Part shown: one piece after another, positions 11,954 through 24,042 of the stretch
Position numbering within the stretch: position 1 is the first letter of the stretch
Layout of the letters: every line of letters begins with the position of its first letter
Assembly (NCBI RefSeq): GCF_964355755.1
Contig: NC_092670.1
Location: 5,789,001-5,853,000, forward strand
DNA length: 64,000 nt
Direction of reading: 5' to 3'
Source: Antedon mediterranea
Lineage: Eukaryota > Echinodermata > Crinoidea > Comatulida > Antedonidae
The notes under the pieces: model-generated
What the model saw: only the letters and a program-made list of their open reading frames with translations
Databases searched by the model: none
What the model was told of the DNA's origin: nothing
Translations under genes and position numbers: made by a program

Positions 11954-14508
11954 TCAACTTTTTAGTTATCCGCATTCAGCGGATAACTCCTTGAAACTGT
12001 CCTGGTTCTTTTTTTTCACATTATTCTTCGGTCTTTCTCTCTCGTATCTCTAAAACGTGTTAACATAACATTTCATAACTTTGTCGACATATGGGCATTC
12101 ACGTGAAGTTGTGCACCTCCTATTTTTGAATGACGTCAGAGTTGCGCAACGTGACTTACGTGCGTTTTTATGAATTTCGCGTTTTTAACATAGATCAAAA
12201 ACCATTCAACAATTTAAATTGAAACTTAGCAAAAGTTTAATTTATATCTTGCTCTAACTGTATGTAGAAAAAAAATGGCATGTTTCACAGAAAGTTACGC
12301 GCGCACGCGCATTTAAAATTTGAAAATGCGAAAAATCAATTTCTAATCAACTTTCTATGCGTTTCATGTCATTTTAAGCATTTAAAAAATTCCCAAGCGC
12401 AAGCAATTTTTTACGCGCGCGCGCGCACGTAGCGCAAAAAAAAATATTTTTTCTCATGATTTATGTTTTTCCAGCCTTTTCTAGTAATTTTACCAATTTT
12501 TAAACAATTTCGACTTAAAATCATGTCATACGAGCACGTAGAATTTGATAATTTGCCCACGTTTTTGATGAAAAAGTTCAAAAATTCTTCAAAATTATGC
12601 CTTTTTTTAAACAGTCGTAGTTGCTAAACTAAACGGTGAAAGTTGTTTTTATTACATATTCTGGAAATTGATGAATTGTAGATATTGGATCATGCATTAA
12701 TATGGCTAACCGGACATTGTGACGTCATCGTGGGGCCACGCGAATATAAAATATAGGATTTTTGTATCTTTCATCATAACTCATCACATTTAATAGAGCG
12801 CATCTCCACTTATTTGTTTTCCATTTTCACCCCGATTTTTATATTATCTAGGTCAATCAACTATCTTTCACCTAAGTTAAACATATTTTAATTTTTATGA
12901 CGTCATCATGTCTAAAAATGAAAATAACGTGGGTCATTTATTTTCATCTTTACAGTAAATTTCAATCTGTTATAGTTCGTCAGAATAGAACGTGATAATC
13001 ATGATTAAAACGTTTTCTGGAAGCTATTAGATTGTAGATACGAATTCATGTAAACATTTTTCCAATCGGATGTTGTGACGTCATCATATAGCCAGTTGAA
13101 TAAAAAAAAGTCGTATTTTCATATTTTGCGTAATAGTTCATCACATTTAAAAGGGCGCGCATCTATATTTTACGTACTCAAATTTTTTGTACACGTTAAT
13201 ATGTGGTTGCTGAGATAATGTCCTTCCGAAATTGATATCTTAGTGTTTCATTTTGATACCGTAGCCATGTTAAAAATAAGAATAAACGTGGGGTCCCGTA
13301 ATTTCACGTATTCTACACTGTATGTAACATGTATACAGATTAAATACCGTTTGCACTGTATACTATATGACACAAAATTGACAGAATTCAGCACTAACAT
13401 CATATGATATTCGTTAGTCTGGGTTCCAGACGGAGTTTTGTCTTAATATTAGTAAAAAGATAAATATTTTGGCACATATGGCGTTTCATACGTATACTAC
13501 TTGAATTGGATACTCCGTCTGGGGAAACACGCACAAGTCACGTGGTTTGACACCAAGAATTCTTGGTGCATACGATTATCCGGTTGACTAGTTTCAGCTG
13601 CATGCGATTGGCTACTCACTCGTACACTGTTTTAATATTCATATTTCAGAATTTCAAAGACTCAACAACTAAGATGATGCGCATGCGCTATGTTACGTTT
13701 AGACAATGTGTACTTGGGTACATTTATGAAAGTTTCTGAAGGCTAGAAATTATTTTATATGCCTAGTAGTCTGGTAAACATTTGATGGGATTTTTCTCAA
13801 GAACATGAAAACTCGTGATATGATAGGCTAGCTTCTCCGCAAAGCAAACATTGAATGGATCATTTATTACGCGGAGATAATTTTGATCTAATTTCCACCC
13901 AGACCCTGTCCTGTTCTGTGTGGTGGTGTAGCCCTGTTGTTGTGTGCCGTCGGTGGTGGTATTTAGGCCTACTTTATTGGCGTTTTATTTGGCAGGTCAT
14001 ACGTGCGAATTGAGTAGGACCTACGAAAGAGGCCTAGACCAAGGACTAAAAAATTAATAAACAAAACAACTTGACATTGCGATTTATATTTCAACAGTCT
14101 CGATCGTACATTCAGCACTGTACGTACTCGATCTTTTTCATTTTGAAACAAAATGATCATTGGTTGATTCGAAATCCATATTTACATACCTCCCGCCCCA
14201 TATAGCCAAATACGGTATGATAAACTACGTCATTCTTATCGGATGTTTGCGGTCTGCAAATCGATTTCTATACGTGTTTCACAAGTCTGTATTTTCAGAC
14301 AAAAATCGCGGTCGAAATAAAAACAAATAAATAAAAAAAAATACATATATATATATATATAATACAGACTTGGGGCAAGTCTAGATATTCGTAAATTCAG
14401 GTCATAATGCCATAATCTTTTTCCGTGTGCAAAATTCCAACGTATGACGTGCGCGTGTCGTTTGTCGTGCGGATAACTAACTCGTCAAAGTGACGAGTTC
14501 AAATCTAG
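11954..14508 (+). mobile_element. Helentron-like monomer 9, interrupted
   Basis: It starts with an AGTTATCCGC...GCGGATAACT palindrome (11,964) and has the diverged body subtype. A foreign segment at 13,415-14,384 interrupts it near its 3' end. The hairpin and CTAG at 14,505-14,508 are intact. Confidence 0.75.
13407..14392. mobile_element. hAT-like non-autonomous insertion with 8-9 bp target duplication
   Basis: The direct repeat (G)ATATTCGT flanks the segment at 13,407-13,414 and 14,385-14,392; uninterrupted monomers have a single 'atattctt' there. The element starts TAGTCTGGG and its other end, read on the minus strand, starts (C)TAGACTTG, an imperfect terminal inverted repeat. Inside are a CCAGACGGAGT / ACTCCGTCTGG inverted pair (13,424-13,530) and an 18-bp perfect palindrome, CACCAAGAATTCTTGGTG, near 13,550. 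No transposase is seen. The superfamily call rests only on duplication length and TAG ends. Confidence 0.5.
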
Positions 14509-15806
14509 TTATTCTTCTTCTTTCTTTCTGTATGATTTTTGTGTAACGCTTTTCTCTAAAACTCGCAAACATAACATTTCGGTAACTATGTTAACATTTT
14601 GACATTTATGTAACGTCGTCAAGCGAAGCTTTTCATGATGTTTACAATTGCGCAACGTGACGTACGCGCGATTTAACGATTTTCTCGTATCTAACATATG
14701 TCGAAAACCAAATAACATTTTAAAGTGAAACTTTGCAAAAGTTTAATTTATATCATGCGCTAACTTTCTGTTGAAAAAAAATTGCGTGTTTTACACAAAG
14801 TTACGCGCGCACGCGTATTTAAAATTTCAAAATGCGCAAAATTAATTTCTAATCAACTTTCTACGCGTTTCATGTCGTTTTAAGCATGTCAAAAATTCCC
14901 ACGCGTGCGCACATTTTTACGTGTGCGGTGAGCACGTAGCATTGAAAACGTATTTTTTTCGCGTGATTTATGTTTTTCCAGCCTTTTCTAGCAATTTTAC
15001 CAAATTTTAAACAATTTCGACTTAAAGATACGTCATACGAGCACGTCAAATTGGACAATTTGCGCGCGTTTTTTATGAAAAGGTTAAAAAATTCGTTTAA
15101 AATATGCCTTTTTTTAAACAGTCGTAATTTCTAAACTAGACGGTCAACTTTTTGTGGATGACATATTCTGGAAGTAGATGAGTTGTAGATATCGGATCAG
15201 GTAGTAATATGGCTAACCGGACATTGTGACGTCATCGTATGGCCACGCGAATATAAAATTTAGGATTTTTGTATCTTTCGTCATAACTCATCACATTGAA
15301 TAGAGCGCATCTCCACTTATTCGTTTTCCATTTTCACCCTGATTTTGATATTGTCTAGGTCAATCAACTATCTTTCGCATGAGTTAAAAATATTTTAATT
15401 TTTTTGACGTCATCATGCCTAAAAATTTAAATCACGTGTGGCATCAATTTCATCTTTACAGTAAATTTTAATCTGTTATAGCTCGTAAGAATAAAATGTG
15501 ATAATCACGATTAAAACTTTTTCTGGAAGCTATTGGATTGTAGATACGAAATTATGTAAAAATGTTGCCAATCGGATGTTGTGACGTCATCATATGGCCA
15601 GTTAAATAAAAAAGGTCGTATTTTCATCTTTTGCGTCATAATTCATTACATTTAAAAGAGCGCGCATCAATATTTCACGTATTCAAATTTCTTCTACACG
15701 CTAATACGTTGTTGCTGATATAATTTCCTTTCGGAATTGCTACCTTCGCGTTTTATTTTAAAACCGTCAACATGTTAAAAATTGCAATAAATAGCAGGTC
15801 CCGTAA
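14509..15806 (+). mobile_element. Helentron-like monomer 10, 3'-truncated
   Basis: A short-form body stops at 'gcaggtcccgtaa', about 230 nt before its expected hairpin. There it is replaced by the 5' end of another element, so this unit has no 3' terminus. Confidence 0.7.
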
Positions 15807-16019
15807 TTGGTTATCCGCAACGAAGTTGCAGGATAACCTCTTGTGATTGTACGAAATCATCATCAACATCAACTTTTTGGTTATCCGCAACGAAGTTGCA
15901 GGATAACCTCTTGTGATTGTACGAAATCATCAACATCAACTTTTTATTGGTTATCCGCAACGAAGTTGCAGGATAACCTCTTGTGATTGTACGAAATCAT
16001 CAACATCAACTTTTTATTT
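15807..16019 (+). repeat. Triplicated 5' terminus of the Helentron-like element
   Basis: Three copies of a 70-nt 5' end start at 15,807, 15,877 and 15,947. Each begins TTGGTTATCCGC, has the GCAAC/GTTGC and GGATAACC inverted repeat, and ends with 'catcaactttt'. Only the last copy continues into a full body. Confidence 0.8.
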
Positions 16020-17540
16020 GTCTTCTTTCTTTCTGTATGATTTTTGTGGATCGCTTTTCTCTAAAACTTGCAAACATAACATTTTGTAACTTTCTCAACA
16101 TATCGTCATGCACATGAAGATGTGCAGCGAAGCTTTTCATGATGTTTACAATTGCGCAACGTGACTTACGCGCGATTTAACGATTTTGTCGTATTTAACA
16201 TAGCTCGACAACCAAATAACATTTCAACTTGAAACTTTGCAAAAGTTTAATTTATATCATGCGATAACTTTCTGTTGAAAAAAAATTGCGTGTTTTAAAC
16301 AAAGTTACGCGCGCACGCGCATTTAAAATTTCAAAATGCGCAATATTAATTTATAATCAACTTTCTACGCGATTCATGTCGTTTTAAGCATGTCAAAAAT
16401 TCCCACGCGTGCGCACATTTTTACGTGTGCGGTGCGCACGTAGCATTGAAAACGTATTTTTTTCGCGTGATTTATATTTTTCCAGCCTTTTCTAGTAATT
16501 TTACCAAATTTTAAACAATTTCGACTTAAAGATACGTCATACGAGCACGTCGAATTGGACAATTTGCGCGCGTTTTTTATGAAAAGGTTAAAAAATTTGT
16601 TTAAAATATGCCTTTTTTTAAACAGTCGTAATTTCTAAACTAGACGGTCAACTTTTTGTGGATGGCATATTCTGGAAGTAGATGAGTTGTAGATATCGGA
16701 TCAGGTATTAATATGGCTAACCGGACATTGTGACGTCATCGTATGGCCACGCGAATATAAAATTTAGGATTTTTGTACCTTTCGTCATAGCTCATCACAT
16801 TGAATAGAGCGCATCTCCACTTATCCGTTTTCCATTTTCACCCCGATTTTGATATTGTCTAGGTCAATCAAGTATCTTTCGCAGGAGTTAAAAATATTTT
16901 AATTTTTTTGACGTCATCATGCCTAAAATTTTAAATCACGTGTGGCATTAATTTCATCTTTACAGTAAATTTTAATCTGTTATAGCTCATAAGAATAAAA
17001 TGTGATAATCACGATTAAAACTTTTTCTGGAAGCTATTGGATTGTAGATACGAAATTATGTAAAAATGTTGCCAATCGGATGTTGTGACGTCATCATATG
17101 GCCAGTTATATAAAAAAGGTCGCATTTTCATCTTTTGCGTCATAATTCATTACATTTAAAAGAGCGCGCATCAATATTTCACGTATTCAAATTTCTTCTA
17201 CACGCTAATACGTTGTTGCTGAGATAATTTCCTTTCGGAATTGCTACCTTCGCGTTTCATTTTAAAACCGTCAACATGTTAAAAATTGCAATAAATAGCG
17301 GGTCCCGTAATTTCACCTATTCTACACTGTATGTGATATGGATACAGATTATACTGTGTATACTATATATGAATTTAAATAATAAAATTCAGCAATAACA
17401 ACATATCATATTCTTCAGTTCAGGTCATAATGCCAACGTGAACACTTCCTTTTGTCCTTAACCTATCCCCTTAATGTTAATGTTGCACCACTTGCGCGGC
17501 GGATAACCAAACTCGTCAAAGTGACGAGTTACATGTCTAG
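16020..17540 (+). mobile_element. Helentron-like monomer 11 body
   Basis: A monomer body with the 'gtggatcgcttttctc' start and 'catgaagatgtgcagcgaag' segment. It is nearly identical to monomer 14 (20,755-22,278) and follows the triplicated 5' end. Confidence 0.75.
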
Positions 17541-19135
17541 TTGGTTATCCGCAACGAAGTTGCAGGATAACCTCTTGTGATTGTACGAAATCATCAACAT
17601 CAACTTTTTATTTTTCTTCTTTCTTTCTGTATGATTTTTGTGTAACGCTTTTCTCTGAAACTTGCAAACATAACATTTTGTTAACTATGTTAACATTTTG
17701 ACATTTATGTAACGTCGTCAAGCGAAGCTTTTCATGATGTTTACAATTGCGCAACGTGACGTACGCGCGATTTAACGATTTTCTCGTATTTAACATATGT
17801 CGAAAACCAAATAACATTTTAAAGTGAAACTTTGCAAAAGTTTAATTTATATCATGCGCTAACTTTCTGTTGAAAAAAAATTGCGTGTTTTACACAAAGT
17901 TACGCGCGCACGCGCATTTAAAATTTCAAAATGCGCGAAATTAATTTATAATCAACTTTCTACGTGTTTCATGTCGTTTTAAGCATGTCAAAAATTCCCA
18001 CGCGTGCGCACATTTTTACGTGTGCGGTGCGCACGTAGCATTGAAAACGTATTTTTTTCGCGTGATTTATGTTTTTCCAGCCTTTTCATGTAATTTTACC
18101 AAATTTTTAACAATTTCGACTTAAGGATACGTCATACGAGCACGTCGAATTGGACAATTTGCGCGCGTTTTTTATGAAAAGGTTAAAAAATTTGTTTAAA
18201 ATATGCCTTTTTTTAAACAGTCGTAATTTCTAAACTAGAAGGTCAACTTTTTGTGGATGGCATATTCTGGAAGTAGATGAGTTGTAGATATCGGATCAGG
18301 TATTAATATGGCTAACCGGACATTGTGACGTCATCGTATGGCCACGCGAATATAAAATTTAGGATTTTTGTATCTTTCGTCATAGCTCATCACATTGAAT
18401 AGAGCGCATCTCCACTTATCCGTTTTCCATTTTCACCCCGATTTTGATATTGTCTAGGTCAATCAACTATCTTTCGCATGAGTGAAAAATATTTTAATTT
18501 TTATGACGTCATCATGCCTAAAAATTGAAATCACGTGTGGCATCAATTTCATCTTTACAGTAAATTTTAATCTGTTATAGCTCGTAAGAATAAAATGTGA
18601 TAATCACGATTAAAACTTTTTCTGGAAGCTATTGGATTGTAGATACGAAATTATGTTAAAATGTTGCCAATCGGATGTTGTGACGTCATCATATGGCCAG
18701 TTAAATAAAAAAGGTCGTATTTTCATCTTTTGCGTCATAATTCATTACATTTAAAAGAGCGCACATCAATATTTCACGTATTCAAATTTCTTCTACACGC
18801 TAATACGTTGTTGCTGAGATAATTTCCTTTCGGAATTGCTACCTTCGCGTTTCATTTTAAAACCGTCAACATGTTAAAAATTGCAATAAATAGCAGGTCC
18901 CGTAATTTCACCTATTCTACACTGTATGTGATATGGATACAGATTATACTGTGTATACTATATATGAATTTAAATAATAAAATTCAGCAATAACAACATA
19001 TCATATTCTTCAGTTCAGGTCATAATGCCAACGTGAACACTTCCTTTTGTCCTCAACCTATCCCCTTAATGTTAATGTTGCACCACTTGCGCTGCGGATA
19101 ACCAAACTCGTCAAAGTGACGAGTTACATGTCTAG
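17541..19135 (+). mobile_element. Helentron-like monomer 12 (complete termini)
   Basis: It runs from TTGGTTATCCGC at 17,541 to CTAG at 19,132-19,135, abutting monomers on both sides. This is the cleanest full-length copy for defining both ends. Confidence 0.8.
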
Positions 19136-20754
19136 TTGGTTATCCGCCTCAAGCGGATAACCTTTGTTATTGTAGTGTTACTTTTTTTTTTTATTATTCT
19201 TCTTTCTTTCTCCGATTTTGTGTACGCGTTTTCTCTTGAACGTGTTAACATAACATTTTGTAACTTGGTCAACATATAGACAATTAACTGAAGATGTACT
19301 GCGAAGCTTTTTGACAATGTCAGATCCGCGTAGCGTAAGTTACGCGCGATTTTCTGAAAATCTTAAATCGGTCATAACTTCGAAACCGATAAATATTTTT
19401 TAACGAAATTTTCAGCCACGTTTTCTTCACATCAATGGCTAACTTTTTCGCTCTTCAGCAAATTTTTGAACACTAGAAAGTCTGCGCGTAAACTGCGTTT
19501 GAAATTTTAAAATGCTCCTAATTTGTGCACGCTGTTTCTCTGTAACGCGTTAACATAACATTTTGTAACTTGTTCAACATATAGACATTTTACTGAAGTT
19601 GTCCAGCCAAGCTTTTTGACGATGTCAGAGCCGCGTAGCGTAAGTTACGCGTGATTTTCTGAAAATCTTAAATTGGTTATAACTTCGAAACAAATGAATA
19701 TTTTTTAACGTCATTTTCAGCCACGTTTGCTTCACATCAATAGTTAACTTTTTTAACGCTATCGCAATTTGTAACATTAGAAAGTGCGCGCGTAAATGGC
19801 GTTTGGAATTTTAAAATGCTTCAAATCAATTTCTGATTAAATTAGAGCACGATTCAGGTCATTTTAAGCGTTTAAAAAATTGCCACTGGTGCGCACATTT
19901 TTACGCGCGCACGGCGCAGGGAACAGGTATGAGCATTTCTTTTACACGATTTGTGTTTTTAAATCTTCTGTTAACAATTTTACGTTATTTTATTCACTTT
20001 TCAACTTGAAATGGCGTTCTACGAGCACGTTAAACATGACAGGTTGCGCACGAAAACGTCAACAAATTGTGAAAATGTTCCAAAATATGTCTACTTTTAA
20101 AAATGACACAGTTCATCAGAATGCAAGGTTACCCCCATTTTTTATTTTAATTTCTTGCAGTGTATGAATCATAGGTCTGATTTATTATAGTGTTGAATGC
20201 TAAAACGTGTTTGATGGCTACATTATTTGCATATTAAATATAATTTTTGAAATATTTATCATCAAACAAACATAAACTTATTCAAAGAGCAAAACAATAA
20301 ACATAACATTTATCTTTTTTCTTTACATGTTAATATATAAAACTTGAAAGTAGGTACTTTCATAAAATATCAGCGTTTAAAATTTTTGAAGATTTCATCA
20401 TAGTAAAATTTATGATTTAAGTTTGATATGTAATAATCAACTTGCATCGAGGGGGTTCACGACATACCGAATGAACGAGGACTCTTTCTTCGGATTTTCG
20501 TCAGCAGGTGGTCATATGGCTCGATGTGTAATGCAACCGACTTTGGTATCAGAGGTACCGGGTTCGAGTCCCGTCACGGGAAAACAATTAATTAAAAGGG
20601 TTTAGTTGGTTATTACACTGAGAGGGCAGTTTTAATTTTGAATAGCCTACTTTTTTTGGAAAAGTCATAACTTGGAAGTACTTGAATACGCAAGATACGC
20701 TTTGTTGCTGGCGGATAACCAAACTCGTCCTCAAGTGACGAGTTTAAGTTCTAG
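19136..20754 (+). mobile_element. Divergent Helentron-like monomer 13
   Basis: The terminus GGTTATCCGC-CTCAA-GCGGATAACC and a variant 3' hairpin (longer loop, 20,711-20,754) mark it as family-related. Most of its interior differs from the other monomers. It holds an internal duplication of about 310 nt (from about 19,205 and 19,525) and, near its 3' end, a tRNA-like SINE. Confidence 0.65.
20486..20605 (+). mobile_element. tRNA-derived SINE-like element
   Basis: The segment has a TGGCTCGATGTG A-box-like block and a perfect GGGTTCGAGTCCC B box, correctly spaced for RNA polymerase III. The anticodon arm does not fold cleanly, so it is more likely a SINE head or tRNA relic than a working tRNA gene. 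Confidence 0.5.
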
Positions 20755-22278
20755 TTTGTCTTCTTTCTTTCTGTATGATTTTTGTGGATCGCTTTTCTCT
20801 AAAACTTGCAAACATAACATTTTGTAACTTTCTCAACATATCGTCATGCACATGAAGATGTGCAGCGAAGCTTTTCATGATGTTTACAATTGCGCAACGT
20901 GACTTACGCGCGATTTAACGATTTTGTCGTATTTAACATAGCTCGACAACCAAATAACATTTCAACTTGAAACTTTGCAAAAGTTTAATTTATATCATGC
21001 GCTAACTTTCTGTTGAAAAAAAATTGCGTGTTTTACACAAAGTTACGCGCGCACGCGCATTTAAAATTTCAAAATGCGCAAAATTAATTTATAATCAACT
21101 TTCTACGCGATTCATGTCGTTTTAAGCATGTCAAAAATTCCCACGCGTGCGCACATTTTTACGTGTGCGGTGCGCACGTAGCATTGAAAACGTATTTTTT
21201 TCGCGTGATTTATATTTTTCCAGCCTTTTCTAGTAATTTTACCAAATTTTAAACAATTTCGACTTAAAGATACGTCATACGAGCACGTCGAATTGGACAA
21301 TTTGCGCGCGTTTTTTATGAAAAGGTTAAAAAATTTGTTTAAAATATGCCTTTTTTTAAACAGTCGTAATTTCTAAACTAGACGGTCAACTTTTTGTGGA
21401 TGGCATATTCTGGAAGTAAATGAGTTGTAGATATCGGATCAGGTATTAATATGGCTAACCGGACATTGTGACGTCATCGTATGGCCACGCGAATATAAAA
21501 TTTAGGATTTTTGTACCTTTCGTCATAGCTCATCACATTGAATAGAGCGCATCTCCACTTATCCGTTTTCCATTTTCACCCCGATTTTGATATTGTCTAG
21601 GTCAATCAAGTATCTTTCGCAGGAGTTAAAAATATTTTAATTTTTTTGACGTCATCATGCCTAAAAATTTAAATCACGTGTGGCATTAATTTCATCTTTA
21701 CAGTAAATTTTAATCTGTTATAGCTCATAAGAATAAAATGTGATAATCACGATTAAAACTTTTTCTGGAAGCTATTGGATTGTAGATACGAAATTATGTA
21801 AAAATGTTGCCAATCGGATGTTGTGACGTCATCATATGGCCAGTTATATAAAAAAGGTCGTATTTTCATCTTTTGCGTCATAATTCATTACATTTAAAAG
21901 AGCGCGCATCAATATTTCACGTATTCAAATTTTTTCTACACGCTAATACGTTGTTGCTGAGATAATTTCCTTTCGGAATTGCTACCTTCGCGTTTCATTT
22001 TAAAACCGTCAACATGTTAAAAATTGCAATAAATAGCGGGTCCCGTAATTTCACCTATTCTACACTGTATGTGATATGGATACAGATTATACTGTGTATA
22101 CTATATATGAATTTAAATAATAAAATTCAGCAATAACAACATATCATATTCTTCAGTTCAGGTCATAATGCCAACGTGAACACTTCCTTTTGTCCTCAAC
22201 CTATCCCCTTAATGTTAATGTTGCACCACTTGCGCGGCGGATAACCAAACTCGTCAAAGTGACGAGTTACATGTCTAG
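20755..22278 (+). mobile_element. Helentron-like monomer 14
   Basis: Near twin of the 16,020-17,540 body (offset about 4,737 nt), ending at CTAG 22,275-22,278. Confidence 0.75.
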
Positions 22279-23802
22279 TTATTTCTCTTCTTTCTTTCTG
22301 TATGATTTTTGTGGAACGCTTTTCTCGAAAACTTGCAAACATAAAATTTTGTAACTTTCTCAACATATCGTCATGCACATGAAGATGTGCAGCGAAGCTT
22401 TTCATGATGTTTACAATTGCGCAACGTGACCTACGCGCGATTTAACGATTTTGTCGTATTTAACATAGCTCGACAACCAAATAACATTTCAACTTGAAAC
22501 TTTGCAAAAGTTTAATTTATATCATGCGCTAACTTTCTGTTGAAAAAAAATTGCGTGTTTTACATAAAGTTACGCGCGCACGCGCATATAAAATTTCAAA
22601 ATGCGCAAAATTAATTTATAATCAACTTTCTACGCGTTTCATGTCGTTTTAAGCATGTCACAAATTCCCACGCGTGCGCACATTTTTACGTGTGCGGTGC
22701 GCACGTAGCATTGAAAACGTATTTTTTTCGCGTGATTTATGTTGTTTCAGCTTTTTCAAGTAATTTTACCAAATTTTAAACAATTTCGACTTAAAGATAC
22801 GTCATACGAGCACGTCGAATTGGACAATTGGCGCGCGTTTTTTATGAAAAGGTTAAAAAATTCGTTTAAAATATGCCTTTTTTTAAACAGTCGTAATTTC
22901 TAAACTAGACGGTCAACTTTTTGTGGATGGCATATTCTGGAAGTAGATGAGTTGTAGATATCGAATCAGGTAGTAATATGGCTAACTGAACATTGTGACG
23001 TCATCGTATGGCCACACGAATATAAAATTTAGGATTTTTGTATCTTTCGTCATAGCTCATCACATTGAATAGAGCGCATCTCCACTTATCCGTTTTCCAT
23101 TTTCACCCCGATTTTGATATTGTCTAGGTCAATCAAGTATCTTTCGCATGAGTTAAAAATATTTTAATTTTTTTGACGTCATCATGCCTAAAAATTTAAA
23201 TCACGTGTGGCATTAATTTCATCTTTACATTAAATTTTAATCTGTTATAGCTCGTAAGAATAAAATGTGATAATCACGATTAAAACTTTTTCTGGAAGCT
23301 ATTGGATTGTAGATACGAAATTATGTAAAAATGTTGCCAATCGGATGTTGTGACGTCATCATATGGCTAGTTAAACAAAAAAGGTCGTATTTTCATCTTT
23401 TGCGTCATAATTCATTACATTTAAAAGAGTGCGCATCAATATTTCACGTATTCAAATTTCTTCTACACGCTAATACGTTGTTGCTGAGAAAATTTCCTTT
23501 CGGAATTGCTACCTTCGCGTTTCATTTTAAAACCGTCAACATGTTAAAAATTGCAATAAACAGCGGATCCCGTAATTTCACCTATTCTACACTGTATGTG
23601 ATATGGATACAGATACTGTGTATACTATATATGAATTTAAATAATAAAATTCAGCAATAACAACATATCATATTCTTCAGTTCAGGTCATAATGCCAACG
23701 TGAACACTTCCTTTTGTCCTCAACCTATCCTCTTAATGTTAATGTTGCACCACTTGCGCGGCGGATAACCAAACTCGTCAAAGTGACGAGTTACATGTCT
23801 AG
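22279..23802 (+). mobile_element. Helentron-like monomer 15
   Basis: Short-form body with the 'gtggaacgcttttctcg' start shared with monomer 16. CTAG is at 23,799-23,802. Confidence 0.75.
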
Positions 23803-24042
23803 TTTCACCTATTCTACACTGTATGTCACTGTATGTGATATGGATACAGAATATACTGTGTATACTATATATGAATTTAAATAATAAAATTCAGCAATAA
23901 CAACATATCATATTCTTCAGTTCAGATCATAATGCCAACGTGAACACTTCCTTTTGTCCTCAACCTATCCCCTTAATGTTAATGTTGCACCACTTGCGCG
24001 GCGGATAACCAAACTCGTCAAAGTGACGAGTTACATGTCTAG
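23803..24042 (+). mobile_element. 240-nt 3'-end stub of the Helentron-like element
   Basis: Only the last 240 nt of a monomer are present. It carries the same private 'ctgtatgtcactgtatg' and 'gttcagatcataatg' variants as monomer 7 (10,187-10,426), so it was copied from a monomer-7-like source, not from its neighbours. Confidence 0.75.

Noticed and set aside
20520-20600. Functional tRNA gene
   Set aside because: The B box and T loop are good but the anticodon arm and acceptor pairing are not convincing, and the sequence is embedded in a repeat. A SINE head fits better.
966-22405. Recurrent minus-strand reading frames of 60-80 codons starting MLFGFRHM or MSNSTCSYDV in nearly every monomer
   Set aside because: They recur only because the monomers are copies. 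They lie within non-coding transposon sequence, break at different points in diverged copies, and resemble no protein I know.
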